A DNA stretch of 19,563 nucleotides from an uncultured Ruminococcus sp. (GCA_900550695.1 URTF01000038.1:1-19563), one strand, 5' to 3'; positions 6,904 through 15,855 are shown, counted from the first letter of the stretch. Notes: generated by a model not told the origin, from the letters alone. Translations and numbers: made by a program.

Positions 6904-7317
6904 ATGAAGAAAAAAGGAGCTTTTGTGGAGGATCTGACAGTGTTTCTGTCGGGAGGACTGATATATTCGATGATAGAGATCATTTTCAGAGGCTTTACGC
7001 ACTGGAGCATGACACTCACGGGCGGAGCGTGTCTGCTGATAATGTACCGTCACTACACGGCGCACCCCGATGAGGGTATGCTCGCAAAGTGCATTTACGG
7101 CTGTACAGTCATAACCTCGCTCGAGCTGCTGGTCGGCTGCGTGGTGAATCTGCTTCTCGGCTGGAGCGTGTGGGATTATTCGTCACAGCCGCTCAATCTT
7201 TTCGGACAGATATGCGTGATGTTTTCGGCATTCTGGTTTCTGCTCTCCGTTCCTGCGGCGGCTATCTGTGAAGGATTCAGACTCCGTTTTGCCGAGGTGA
7301 AGAAAATGCTGTCATAA
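6904..7317 (+). CDS. small integral membrane protein, PF06541-like (putative ABC-transporter permease family)
   Basis: This 137-residue protein has about four hydrophobic segments (residues ~10-25, 36-48, 64-86 and 100-124). The sequence WDYSSQPLNLFGQICVMFS (about 91-109) matches the hallmark WDYS..PLN..GQIC..FS of the PF06541 family, often labelled putative ABC transporter permease although its function is not established. The ATG at 6904 is preferred to the GTG at 6883 because AGGCGG lies eight bases before it. No ATPase gene is nearby, so a transporter role is not supported here. The reading frame is intact. A weak promoter may lie near 6859 (CATAAT). Confidence 0.75.
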   Translation: MKKKGAFVEDLTVFLSGGLIYSMIEIIFRGFTHWSMTLTGGACLLIMYRHYTAHPDEGMLAKCIYGCTVITSLELLVGCVVNLLLGWSVWDYSSQPLNLFGQICVMFSAFWFLLSVPAAAICEGFRLRFAEVKKMLS

Positions 7318-7354
7318 TTATCTTTTTTTTGTGCAAATTTTTAGCCCTTCGTAC

Positions 7355-7383
7355 TGGACAAATTATTCATAATATGTTATAAT
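7355..7383 (+). promoter_or_regulatory. promoter for the FnIII surface protein
   Basis: TGGACA (7355-7360) and TATAAT (7378-7383) are separated by 17 bases, with a TGn extension before the -10. The predicted start near 7390 leaves about 83 bases before the ATG at 7473. A T-rich run (7321-7330) lies just upstream. Confidence 0.75.
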
Positions 7384-7472
7384 CTAATAAATATATGTGG
7401 GGCAGATGCGCCCTGATCTACAATATGTATAATCAATGGAAATTTGCACATATTTCTTTACGGAGGGTATAT

Positions 7473-10400
7473 ATGCTTGACTTTAATAGAAGAAAAAGAA
7501 TTTTAAGAAAGCTTTCCGATACGGCGGAAAAAAATGTGATCCTGCTCATACCATGCCTTGCGGCGGCAGGTCTTATCAAGCTTTTCTATTTTATCGTATG
7601 CAATATCGATATCGCTCTTTCCGATAAGGACGGCAATTTTCTCGGTATAAAGAGCCATGAAAAGCACAGCCGCACAAGAAAAGATGATATCGTATATGTA
7701 AAGCGCGGATTTATGCCGAGGGCAGTATCGCTCGTTCTGAGTTTTGCGTTCGTGATGATGTTCGTACCGACAGTTTTTCCGTCCATTGAATCATCTGCGG
7801 CGGGCTGGTCATATACAAGTACAGAAGACAGCAAATTTGTCAACATCGATGATGATACGAATTCCTTATTCGATATAAATATCCCGTTTGACAGCTTTAA
7901 AAATCCCGAGATAACGGGCGTTACGGGCATCACAGCCGAAAGCTGCGTTATCCAGTGGAATTTTGACAACTATTTTTCAAACACCGGCGGTACAGCTCTC
8001 CCGTCCATGTTCATTTACAAGGCGAGCCAGTCCGTTTCAAGGACAAAGAGCGATGGTATCATCGAGAATATAGAGCTTTGGGCGTTCGTTACAAAGGATG
8101 GTCAGACTCAGTTCAAACAGATGGATATAGGTTCTACTTATAACAAGCTGGATTATGATAAAATAAAAAATCTCAAGAACAGCAGCCTCCCCGGCGAGAT
8201 CAAGGTAAACGGTCTTGATCCGGAAGCAGAGTATAAATTCGTTTTATGCGCAAACCAGCAGTGGGTAGCGTATAATCTGAAGGACTTTGTACCTGCAAAG
8301 ACACTTGGAGAGAACAATACTGTTCCGGATACGAGTGATGCTGCTCTTGTCAAGACAAGCTATGCCGCAAAATACAAACAGACAGCTTATATTGACTCAA
8401 ACGGCGACGGTTCGATCGTTGTATCTCCCGATGACGGCGCTGAACTTCTCTATAATGAAGGTACAGACGTACAGACGTATTATCCCGGTCAGTATACGGA
8501 AACAACGGATAAAACAACAAACACAAAATCTACCGTATACAAACCTATAAAAGGCAAGGAGAATATAAGCCTCAACAGAACAAGAGGCTCGGTCTATATC
8601 CCTCATTATTCCAACATATACAGCATCTCCACCAGAACACTCGATAATGTCAAGACAATGGCTATTTACAGTCATAACGAGCAGAGCGGCGAGGATACCG
8701 TTCAGCTTAAGCTCGGCTCGGATGCTCCTGAAAAAACACGAGGATATCTTGTTTACAGAAGTGAAAATTCCGCAACGGACAAGACCTATAAGCTTATCGA
8801 CAAGGTTGACGTCGACGGCGTTGATGACATAATTTATACCGATACGACAAGAACGGGCGTTGATCCGTCGACAGAGTATCTTTATTATCTCGTTCCGGTC
8901 ACATGGACGGACGGCAGCGGAGTTTCTTCAACGGCGAATTACAACGATTCAACAAAAGGAAAGTTCATAACCGGTACTATTCCGGGCTCGGGAACTAACA
9001 CGGGTATCAAGGATAATTCCGCAAAGGTTTACACCGATACGGGTGTTCCGCAGAATTTTACACTGACACAGAACGGTGTTGAGTTCGTTCTCACCTGGAA
9101 TGCCGTTAAAAATGCCACGGGATATATTCTTGAGCGTGAATACAAGTATGATACCGACCCGACTCCGACAAGAGAGCAGTATAAGAATCTGGGCGGAAAC
9201 GTAACGACATTCACCGACAGCAAGATCGCTTACGATACCGATTATACATACTATCTTACGGCTGTAAACCAGAACAACACGAATAATCCTAATTCCAACC
9301 CTCCTGCAGAGGTTTCGGGAAGATTATCTGTTGACGCTCTCACCGATCCGCATACTATCCAGGGAACTCCCGGGGACAACTATGCAACGCTCACATGGAT
9401 GTGCAGCGATAAGAAAGCCGTAGGCTTTGACATTCAGTATATCAAGACGGAAACGCTCAAAGAGCTTACAAAGAATGTCTGGAAAAAAGCGGTTGATGAC
9501 ATTGTGGCAAACCACCCCGACGATAACTGGGATCCCGATCAGGAAAAACAGCTCGAATACATAAAAGAAAACTACTCGGGCGAATATTCAAAGATCTATA
9601 ATGCATATATAGATGATCTGTTCACGGACAATGCTGATGAGATCTCGCAGAATGTCGAGGAAGTTGCGGTCAAGGGTCAGGCGAATATGTACTCATACAC
9701 TATTCACAACCTTACACCCGATACCGACTACTCATTCCGTGTAAGATCCTACGTCCTTACGACCGATCCTGCTAACCCCAACAGCGTTGTAAAGCGTCCT
9801 GCAAGTAAATACCAGCCTTATCCGGACGGATTTGTACTCAATATCTCAACTCCGTTCGCTCCGCCGAACAATGTAAAAGCTGTTACCTCCAACGGAAATA
9901 TCACCGTGACATGGGATCCCGTTGATACGGCTACGGGTTACGAGATAACTATAAGAAAATGCGACAGCAAGGGAAATATCCTCTCGACCACGATCGAGAA
10001 CGTTACGGGAACAAAGTATGAGCTCACCGATCTTCGTGCAGGTGATATCTATATGTTTACCGTAAAGGGAACAAAGCGTGTTTCGGGTCAGACCGAGCTT
10101 AAAAAGACCAAGGAGTCCAATCCTGCTTTTGCGCTTGTCGGTAATCCGATATTAAAGGTCACCGACCTCAAGGCTGTTCTTGTCAATGACGTTGTTGAAC
10201 TCACATGGACAGCTGCACAGGGTGATTTTACGGGTTATTACCTCTACATCACGAACAATGGCAGCACTATCCGCAAAGACCTTACGGACAACAAGTATAC
10301 TCACTCCGACGTTAAATATGGTCAGACCTACAGCTACTATGTTGTTCCTTACCGTGCCGTAATTCTTTCCGACGGTACAACGCAGTACTATGAAGGAGAT

Positions 10401-11936
10401 AGATCCAACGTTGAAACGATAACTATCGGCGGCACTGTCGGTACACCCGACGGACTTAAGGCAACTCCCGGCGACAGACAGATCTTCCTCGACTGGAATG
10501 ACGTCAAGGATGCAAGCGGCTATGTCGTTTATGTTACGAGCAGCGGAAAAACAGAAACCTACTATGTTACGGCAAGCGAGTTCCTCCATACAGGACTTAC
10601 TCCGGGACAGACATATTCCTATTATGTTGTTGCATACAAAAATATAAATAACGTTCCCGTTTACGGTTCACCTTCGGTAACGGTAAGCGCCGTTCCGGGC
10701 GGCGGCGTTGACACTCCGCTCGATTTCAGCGTTACGACCAATGAAAATTCGGCTATTTTGAGCTGGACAAAGGTCAAGGGCGCAACGGGCTACACTGTCT
10801 ATGGTTCATCCGATTCGGGAAAGAAACTTGAAACGGACGTTTCAAAGAACTCCTATGTTCACAAAGGACTCACAGAGGGCGAAGTCTGGTCATATTATGT
10901 TGTAGCATATAAGCTCGACAACGGTCAGAAGATCTCAAGTGCGCCGACAAAAACCATAACGGTAACCATTGGTGCAAGCTATCCTCCCCCGAGTGACCTC
11001 GTTGCAACTCCCGGCAACAGAACGATCGCACTTACCTGGTCAAAGACAAAGGGTGTTGACGGCTATATCGTCTATGTCTATGATGAAAATACGGGTGACT
11101 TCCAGCCGTTGAGCATCGTTTCCAAGCCTGCATATCAGCATACGGGACTTAAAAACGGCAAGAAGTACACTTATATGGTCGCAGGATACAAATTTGTCAA
11201 CGGCGTAAGAGTTATCGGTGACTATTCACTTGCAGTAAGCGCTATCCCGACATCGGGTAATGCTGCAGACGTTGACTACACGATCAATATCAGAGGCACT
11301 GCCCCTTATGGCATCTCACACAGTGAGCTTATCTCCGCTGCGGCAAATCATGAGGCGTTCGACGATCCCGTTGATGCGTATTTCTCCGTCAACGATGAGT
11401 CGACAAGAGCTGTCAAGGAAGTCCTCCGCAAGTATGCAAACGGTCTTAAGAGCTTCATTGTTTATCCGTTCGATATTTCACTCTACCTCGAAAATACACT
11501 TGTAGAAGTGGAACCGAATGAGGGATTTAATATTACATTCACAGTTCCTGTGCCTGATGTTATGAAGGATTACCGTGATTATATCACAGTAGTTCACCTT
11601 AAGGATGACGGAACGGATATAATCGATGATACTGTTTCGGACAATATATTTGTTCAGGCTACCGACCTTGAAGTGCTTCCGAGTGCAATAGTTGACGTCG
11701 GCGGAGTATGGTGCATCCAGTTCACAACTTCGAGCTGTTCACCGTTTGCATTCGTCGTTTACAAGGATAACCTGGAGGACGTTACTTCGGGCAGCGGTAC
11801 AGCCGGTACAGGCGGATATTCCGGAAGCTTCAATACGGGCGTTCTCCTTATAACGGCTCTTCCCGATATGCTCCCGATCGAAAAGAAAACAAAGTTCGTT
11901 GAAAGAACGAAAAAACGCTACAGGATCAAAAAGTAA
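7473..11936 (+). CDS. large cell-surface/secreted protein with multiple fibronectin type III domains
   Basis: The product has 1487 residues. The start is the ATG at 7473, five bases after GGAGGG (7462-7467); the open frame extends to 7395 but has no ribosome site there. A hydrophobic helix at ~22-43 and a second, signal-peptide-like segment at ~83-105, followed by a small-residue stretch near 108-110, bracket a basic region. Divergent beta domains occupy ~145-290 and 375-495. Seven clearer FnIII modules follow at ~523-620, 623-790 (with a charged, probably helical insertion at ~660-735), 793-888, 889-985, 987-1075, 1076-1165 and 1167-1259, recognisable by LTW...GY.(V/I)Y and G.TYSYYVVAY strands. 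Residues 1260-1443 are a separate C-terminal domain (YPFDISLY; SPFAFVVY). No LPXTG, dockerin or catalytic motif is visible. Likely extracellular binding, adhesive or scaffold role; the gene is monocistronic. Confidence 0.88.
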   Translation: MLDFNRRKRILRKLSDTAEKNVILLIPCLAAAGLIKLFYFIVCNIDIALSDKDGNFLGIKSHEKHSRTRKDDIVYVKRGFMPRAVSLVLSFAFVMMFVPTVFPSIESSAAGWSYTSTEDSKFVNIDDDTNSLFDINIPFDSFKNPEITGVTGITAESCVIQWNFDNYFSNTGGTALPSMFIYKASQSVSRTKSDGIIENIELWAFVTKDGQTQFKQMDIGSTYNKLDYDKIKNLKNSSLPGEIKVNGLDPEAEYKFVLCANQQWVAYNLKDFVPAKTLGENNTVPDTSDAALVKTSYAAKYKQTAYIDSNGDGSIVVSPDDGAELLYNEGTDVQTYYPGQYTETTDKTTNTKSTVYKPIKGKENISLNRTRGSVYIPHYSNIYSISTRTLDNVKTMAIYSHNEQSGEDTVQLKLGSDAPEKTRGYLVYRSENSATDKTYKLIDKVDVDGVDDIIYTDTTRTGVDPSTEYLYYLVPVTWTDGSGVSSTANYNDSTKGKFITGTIPGSGTNTGIKDNSAKVYTDTGVPQNFTLTQNGVEFVLTWNAVKNATGYILEREYKYDTDPTPTREQYKNLGGNVTTFTDSKIAYDTDYTYYLTAVNQNNTNNPNSNPPAEVSGRLSVDALTDPHTIQGTPGDNYATLTWMCSDKKAVGFDIQYIKTETLKELTKNVWKKAVDDIVANHPDDNWDPDQEKQLEYIKENYSGEYSKIYNAYIDDLFTDNADEISQNVEEVAVKGQANMYSYTIHNLTPDTDYSFRVRSYVLTTDPANPNSVVKRPASKYQPYPDGFVLNISTPFAPPNNVKAVTSNGNITVTWDPVDTATGYEITIRKCDSKGNILSTTIENVTGTKYELTDLRAGDIYMFTVKGTKRVSGQTELKKTKESNPAFALVGNPILKVTDLKAVLVNDVVELTWTAAQGDFTGYYLYITNNGSTIRKDLTDNKYTHSDVKYGQTYSYYVVPYRAVILSDGTTQYYEGDRSNVETITIGGTVGTPDGLKATPGDRQIFLDWNDVKDASGYVVYVTSSGKTETYYVTASEFLHTGLTPGQTYSYYVVAYKNINNVPVYGSPSVTVSAVPGGGVDTPLDFSVTTNENSAILSWTKVKGATGYTVYGSSDSGKKLETDVSKNSYVHKGLTEGEVWSYYVVAYKLDNGQKISSAPTKTITVTIGASYPPPSDLVATPGNRTIALTWSKTKGVDGYIVYVYDENTGDFQPLSIVSKPAYQHTGLKNGKKYTYMVAGYKFVNGVRVIGDYSLAVSAIPTSGNAADVDYTINIRGTAPYGISHSELISAAANHEAFDDPVDAYFSVNDESTRAVKEVLRKYANGLKSFIVYPFDISLYLENTLVEVEPNEGFNITFTVPVPDVMKDYRDYITVVHLKDDGTDIIDDTVSDNIFVQATDLEVLPSAIVDVGGVWCIQFTTSSCSPFAFVVYKDNLEDVTSGSGTAGTGGYSGSFNTGVLLITALPDMLPIEKKTKFVERTKKRYRIKK

Positions 11937-11944
11937 AGAATAAC

Positions 11945-11979
11945 AAACGCTGATCAACGCAGATGCTTGGTCAGCGTTT
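11945..11979 (+). terminator. terminator after the FnIII protein
   Basis: A 13-bp stem, AAACGCTGATCAA (11945-11957) with TTGGTCAGCGTTT (11967-11979), has one wobble and a 9-base loop, and is followed by CCTTTAATT. The T-run is weak, so some read-through into the CDF gene is possible; I see no clear promoter between them. Confidence 0.75.
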
Positions 11980-12012
11980 CCTTTAATTGCTCCGAGGGCA
12001 GAGGTGATGAAT

Positions 12013-13182
12013 ATGATAAAGTTACTGATAAGAACTTTCGTAAAGAACTACGAAAAAACGGACGATAAAAAAGTGCGTGAAAGCTATTCGGTACTTGGCG
12101 GCGTTCTCGGCGGGATATGCAACCTGTTCCTTTTCGCTGTCAAGCTTTTTATCGGAATGACGATGAAAAGCATCGCAATAATGTCGGATGCGTTCAACAA
12201 CCTTTCCGATATGGGCAGCTGCTGCGTGGCGGTCATCGGAGCGAAGCTTTCCAACCGCCGTCCCGACAGAGAACACCCATACGGTCACGGAAGACTTGAA
12301 TATATCTCATCGCTGATCGTTGCATTTCTAATAATGCTCGTCGGCTTTGAGCTGTTCAAATCGTCATTCGACAAGATACTGCACCCCGAGGAGATAACAT
12401 TCAGCCTGCCGATGATGATAATACTTGCTCTTTCGCTGCTCGTCAAGCTATGGATGTACTTTGTCTATACTTATATCGGCAAAACGATCGACTCAACAGT
12501 GATGAGAGCGACCGCACGTGACAGTGTTAATGACGTTATTTCAACCTCCGCAGTTATAATCGCAACGACAATAGGGTACTTCCTGCCGTTTTCGATCGAC
12601 GGATATATCGGCGTGATCGTTGCTGTATATATAATGTACGGAGGATTTGATCTTACAAGGGAAACGATCGGACTTCTGCTCGGAACGCCGCCTTCTCCCG
12701 AACTCATACAGCAGATAACGGATGAAGTTACAAAAGCTGACGAGATCAGCGGAATACACGATCTTATAGTTCACGATTACGGTCCGGGACGGAAATTTGC
12801 GTCCGTTCATGCGGAGATACCCGAAAATTCAAATATCGTTCATGCGCATGAAGTGATCGATGAGGTCGAGCGTGATGTCAGTGAAAAGCTTGGGATCATG
12901 CTCGTTATACACATGGATCCGGTCGCAGATAAGGATGAAGTTGTCATAGCTTTGAAAAAGCTTGTGCTTGAAACGGCAAAAGGAATTGACGAATCAATTA
13001 CAATACACGATTTCAGAATAACTAACGGGGATAAAAAAATCAATGCGATCTTTGATATGGTCATACGTGATAATTTTGATGAAAACGAACGCAAAAAAAT
13101 CGTAGATGAACTTAAAAAACGTGTTGCAGAGAAAGATCCCCGTCTTAATCTCATTGTAACGATCGATGAGGTGTATTCATAA
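12013..13182 (+). CDS. cation diffusion facilitator (CDF) divalent-metal exporter
   Basis: The 389-residue protein exports divalent metal in exchange for protons across the cytoplasmic membrane. It has about six transmembrane helices (residues ~30-215) and a cytoplasmic ferredoxin-like metal-binding domain (~220-389). The TM2 metal site reads SDAFNNLSD, giving Asn62/Asp66; TM5 reads ARDSVNDV, giving Asp170/Asp174. The conserved loop HPYGHGRLEY is at 88-97. An Asn-Asp/Asp-Asp quartet without the TM5 histidine of zinc exporters resembles manganese-type CDFs, so Mn(II) efflux is plausible but unproven. The ATG at 12013 is preferred over GTG 12004 or ATG 12007 because GAGGTGA lies five bases before it. 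Its TAA overlaps the next ATG (TAATG), so the metallopeptidase gene is translationally coupled. Confidence 0.9.
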   Translation: MIKLLIRTFVKNYEKTDDKKVRESYSVLGGVLGGICNLFLFAVKLFIGMTMKSIAIMSDAFNNLSDMGSCCVAVIGAKLSNRRPDREHPYGHGRLEYISSLIVAFLIMLVGFELFKSSFDKILHPEEITFSLPMMIILALSLLVKLWMYFVYTYIGKTIDSTVMRATARDSVNDVISTSAVIIATTIGYFLPFSIDGYIGVIVAVYIMYGGFDLTRETIGLLLGTPPSPELIQQITDEVTKADEISGIHDLIVHDYGPGRKFASVHAEIPENSNIVHAHEVIDEVERDVSEKLGIMLVIHMDPVADKDEVVIALKKLVLETAKGIDESITIHDFRITNGDKKINAIFDMVIRDNFDENERKKIVDELKKRVAEKDPRLNLIVTIDEVYS

Positions 13183-13901
13183 TGAATGAAAAGCGCAGTG
13201 TTGATTGCGGCGGCGAGGTAATAGAGTATACGCTTGCCCGAAAAAGGGTAAAGAATGTAAATATGCGTGTCAAAGCAGACGGAAGTGTGAGCGTTTCCGC
13301 ACCGAGCCGTGTTTCGGCAAAGCAGATCGACGATTTTGTGCGTTCAAGGTGTGATTTCATCAGATCTTCGGTCGAGCGGCTCTCGGCGGAAAGTAAGAGC
13401 GGTCTGCAGGAATATGACGACGCAAAAATTTATGCAAACGGCGATAAACTGAGCTTTCTCGGCGAAGAGCTGACCGTTGAGATAGTGCAGGGGAGAGAGG
13501 ACGGCGTTTATGTTTCCGATGGAAAGCTTGTCATTTCCACCTTTGACGTTAAAAATTCCGATTATGTGCAAAAGCTTTTGCGGAATTTCTATTACAACAG
13601 TGCCGTTTTCCTTTTTCGTGAACTCAATGAAGAGGTTTCGCAGGTTTTTTCCGAGCGTTTCCGTATTGGAAAAGTTCCGATAAAGCTCCGCAAAATGAAA
13701 ACAAGGTGGGGGAGCTGTCACGTTACGGACGGCTTTATCGTGATGAACACACGCCTTGTGTCCTATCCGAAGGAGTGTGCAAGATACGTTTTTGTGCATG
13801 AGTATTCGCACTTCATCGAACCTAACCATTCTCCGCAGTTTTACGCCGTAGTTGCATCGGTAATGCCTGACTATAAGACATTTTCGTCACAGCTCAAGTA
13901 G
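13182..13901 (+). CDS. YgjP-type (M48-like, SprT/WSS1-related) metallopeptidase domain protein
   Basis: The 239-residue cytoplasmic protein is of the DUF45/YgjP family (PF01863). The C-terminal half holds the diagnostic KMKTRWGSC block (171-179) and the zinc motif HEYSH (His206, Glu207, His210), followed by EPNHSPQFY, where His216 is the probable third ligand. The N-terminal ~100 residues are the beta-rich YgjP-specific part, beginning with a strongly basic strand (ARKRVKNVNMRVK). Length is normal for the family. Translation is coupled to the CDF gene by a TAATG overlap, with GAGGTG 11 bases upstream of the ATG. The physiological substrate is unknown in the family. It is probably a zinc peptidase, and the link to metal export may be only positional. 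Confidence 0.88.
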   Translation: MNEKRSVDCGGEVIEYTLARKRVKNVNMRVKADGSVSVSAPSRVSAKQIDDFVRSRCDFIRSSVERLSAESKSGLQEYDDAKIYANGDKLSFLGEELTVEIVQGREDGVYVSDGKLVISTFDVKNSDYVQKLLRNFYYNSAVFLFRELNEEVSQVFSERFRIGKVPIKLRKMKTRWGSCHVTDGFIVMNTRLVSYPKECARYVFVHEYSHFIEPNHSPQFYAVVASVMPDYKTFSSQLK

Positions 13902-14001
13902 CATACCAACTCTATTTTCAACAATAGACAAAGAAAAAAGACTTTGGTAATTGTTGCTTTAGCCAAAACTTCTTACATAAAATAATCATAATAGAAAATT
14001 A

Positions 14002-14030
14002 ATGATATATTAACATTACGATACTATAAT
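14002..14030 (+). promoter_or_regulatory. candidate promoter for the antiporter gene
   Basis: A perfect TATAAT sits at 14025-14030 in a 164-base AT-rich gap. The correctly spaced -35 (ATGATA, 14002-14007) is poor, so this rests mainly on the -10. An activator or upstream A/T tracts may contribute. Confidence 0.4.
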
Positions 14031-14065
14031 TAGTAGGTTAAAAAATATAAAAAAGAGGGAAGTTT

Positions 14066-15289
14066 ATGGAAATCTTTAAGAATCTTGCGATAATTATTTT
14101 CGCAGCAGAGATCATGGGACTTCTGTCCAAAAAATGCAAAGCTCCGCAGGTAGTCGGACAGATAATTGCAGGTCTTCTTATCGGTCCTGCGATCCTCAAC
14201 ATTGTTCAGCCTTCCGATTTTCTTAATCAGATGGCAGAGATCGGTGTTGTTCTTCTTATGTTCTCGGCAGGTCTTGAAACCGACCTTAAGGAACTTATCC
14301 GCACCGGTCCGCTCGCACTCGCTGTTGCCTGTGTCGGCGTTGCAGTTCCGCTCCTCGGCGGTTTCGTATTGTTCTCACTGCTCATGTACGGCGGTTTCCC
14401 CGCAGTCGGCTCGCCCGAGTTCTTCCGTGCGCTCTTTATCGGCTCGATCATGACGGCAACATCGGTAACTATCAGCGTCCAGACACTCCGTGAGCTCGGA
14501 CACCTTAAAGGCAGGATAGGTACGCTTATCCTCAGCGCCGCAATTATCGACGACGTTATCGGCATCATCGTACTTACATTCGTTATCAGCCTTTCGGGCG
14601 GCGATACTTCGGGCAATTCCAGCATTGGCAAGGTTCTTATCCAGATCCTACTTTTCTTTGTTGTTACTATCGGCGTCGGAATTCTTGTCTACAAGCTCTT
14701 CAAGCTTCTCAACAAGAAGTACGAGCACAGAAGACGTATCCCGATATTCGGTCTTGCATTTGCACTTCTTATGTCATTTGTTGCTGAAGAATTCTTCGGC
14801 ATCGCAGATATCACAGGTGCTTATGCGGCAGGTATCATTCTTTCAAGCATCAAGGACAGCGACTATGTTGCCCAGAAAATGGATATCAGCTCATATATGA
14901 TATTCGGACCGATATTCTTTGTAAATATCGGATTAAAGACTTCGTTCTCCGATATGACCGGTGAGCTTATGGTATTCTCTATCCTCTTTGTTATCGTTTC
15001 GCTTATCACGAAGATCATCGGCTGCGGACTTACGGCAAAGCTTGCAAAGAACAGCTGGAAGGACAGCCTCAAGGTCGGCGTCGGAATGATGACACGAGGC
15101 GAGGTTGCGCTTATCGTTGCATCAAAGGGTCTTAACGTAGGACTTATGGATCAGAAGTATTTCGTTGCTGTTATTCTCCTTATAATCTGTTCATCTGTTG
15201 TAACGCCTATCATACTTAAACTCCTTTACAAGGGCGAACCGCTTCCGGGTGAAAAGACGGCGGAAGTTCCTGCTGAAGCAAAGTCATAA
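14066..15289 (+). CDS. CPA2/Kef-type monovalent cation:proton antiporter
   Basis: The 407-residue membrane protein has about 12-13 hydrophobic helices and is a Na+/H+ exchanger-domain protein (PF00999). Signature blocks are PQVVGQIIAGLLIGP (27-41), LLMFSAGLETDL (63-74), the ion-binding Asp pair in IIDDVIG (Asp162-Asp163) and GMMTRGEVALIV near residue 350. It lacks the C-terminal RCK/TrkA-N nucleotide-binding domain of KefB/KefC, ending in a short polar tail, so it is a stand-alone antiporter for Na+ or K+. AAGAGGGAAG precedes the ATG. The gene appears monocistronic, with its own terminator at 15308. Ion specificity cannot be read from the sequence. Confidence 0.92.
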   Translation: MEIFKNLAIIIFAAEIMGLLSKKCKAPQVVGQIIAGLLIGPAILNIVQPSDFLNQMAEIGVVLLMFSAGLETDLKELIRTGPLALAVACVGVAVPLLGGFVLFSLLMYGGFPAVGSPEFFRALFIGSIMTATSVTISVQTLRELGHLKGRIGTLILSAAIIDDVIGIIVLTFVISLSGGDTSGNSSIGKVLIQILLFFVVTIGVGILVYKLFKLLNKKYEHRRRIPIFGLAFALLMSFVAEEFFGIADITGAYAAGIILSSIKDSDYVAQKMDISSYMIFGPIFFVNIGLKTSFSDMTGELMVFSILFVIVSLITKIIGCGLTAKLAKNSWKDSLKVGVGMMTRGEVALIVASKGLNVGLMDQKYFVAVILLIICSSVVTPIILKLLYKGEPLPGEKTAEVPAEAKS

Positions 15290-15307
15290 AAAACTATATA
15301 TAAATAA

Positions 15308-15343
15308 AAATGCACTTCGATCTTCCGAAGTGCATTTGTCTTT
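15308..15343 (+). terminator. terminator of the antiporter gene
   Basis: A perfect 12-bp stem, AAATGCACTTCG (15308-15319) with CGAAGTGCATTT (15326-15337), has a 6-base loop and is followed by GTCTTTTGT. It lies 18 bases past the stop codon. Confidence 0.8.
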
Positions 15344-15406
15344 TGTAAAAGCGTATTATTGAAAAACTAAAGTTTACGTCCACGCTTTTCAAAGGGTGGC
15401 AGGGGT

Positions 15407-15444
15407 CAAGGGGACAGCGTCCCTTGTCGCTTCCGCAGAAGCGA
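15407..15444 (+). repeat. double hairpin in the left arm
   Basis: CAAGGGGAC/GTCCCTTG (15407-15426, one bulged G) is followed at once by TCGCTTC/GAAGCGA around CGCA (15427-15444). The right arm has the same two hairpins with different but still complementary stem bases. Confidence 0.7.
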
Positions 15445-15504
15445 AATACCCTAAACTAACAGCAAATGTATTGCAGTAATAGAAAAATATCTAACAGTAA
15501 AAAA

Positions 15505-15580
15505 GGCGCAATTCACACGAATAATGGTAAAACGAACTGTGAAAAATAAAGTTTGTAAAACCAATAATGTGAATTGCGCC
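15505..15580. repeat. 76-bp MITE-like unit, left copy
   Basis: The unit is bounded by perfect 12-base terminal inverted repeats, GGCGCAATTCAC (15505-15516) and GTGAATTGCGCC (15569-15580). It carries no gene. The identical-length partner at 15883-15958 lies in reverse orientation with the outer thirds nearly identical and the middle diverged. Confidence 0.75.
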
Positions 15581-15738
15581 ATTCTATTTTTCTCAAAAAT
15601 CTATCCTTGAATCGAAAATCCACGAACGCAAGTAAGTGGATTTGAAGCTTCAACGCAATATGAACGGCGGTGGGATATCTGACAGATAGTTCGTTTTGAG
15701 GTCGTAGTTTATATTTTATCCCGTTGTGCGTGCAAACG

Positions 15739-15757
15739 GTCGGATATTGAATCCGAC
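15739..15757 (-). repeat. GTAGGG-type hairpin repeat, copy 1
   Basis: GTCGGAT and ATCCGAC form a 7-bp stem with a 5-base loop, followed by CCTACGG. On the minus strand it reads as CCGTAGGG then the hairpin, the same layout as the copy at 18961-18988 but with one stem pair changed. Confidence 0.7.
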
Positions 15758-15809
15758 CCTACGGCTTTTGGTGGTTTTATATCCATATTTCATCGCTGTT
15801 CAAACGATG

Positions 15810-15855
15810 TCGGAGTGAAATGCTTATCGCTTTTGCTCTGCGCATTTCACTCCGA
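15810..15855. repeat. perfect 14-bp hairpin in the centre of the large repeat
   Basis: TCGGAGTGAAATGC (15810-15823) pairs perfectly with GCATTTCACTCCGA (15842-15855) across an 18-base loop. No T-run follows on either strand, so it is not a standard terminator. Confidence 0.7.

Noticed and set aside
7395..7472. Earlier ATG for the FnIII protein at 7395
   Set aside because: It lies about five bases after the predicted transcription start, without a Shine-Dalgarno, whereas GGAGGG stands five bases before the ATG at 7473.
13902..14001. Terminator after the YgjP-type gene
   Set aside because: Only weak, gapped pairing (ACCAA with TTGGT) is visible and no T-run follows.
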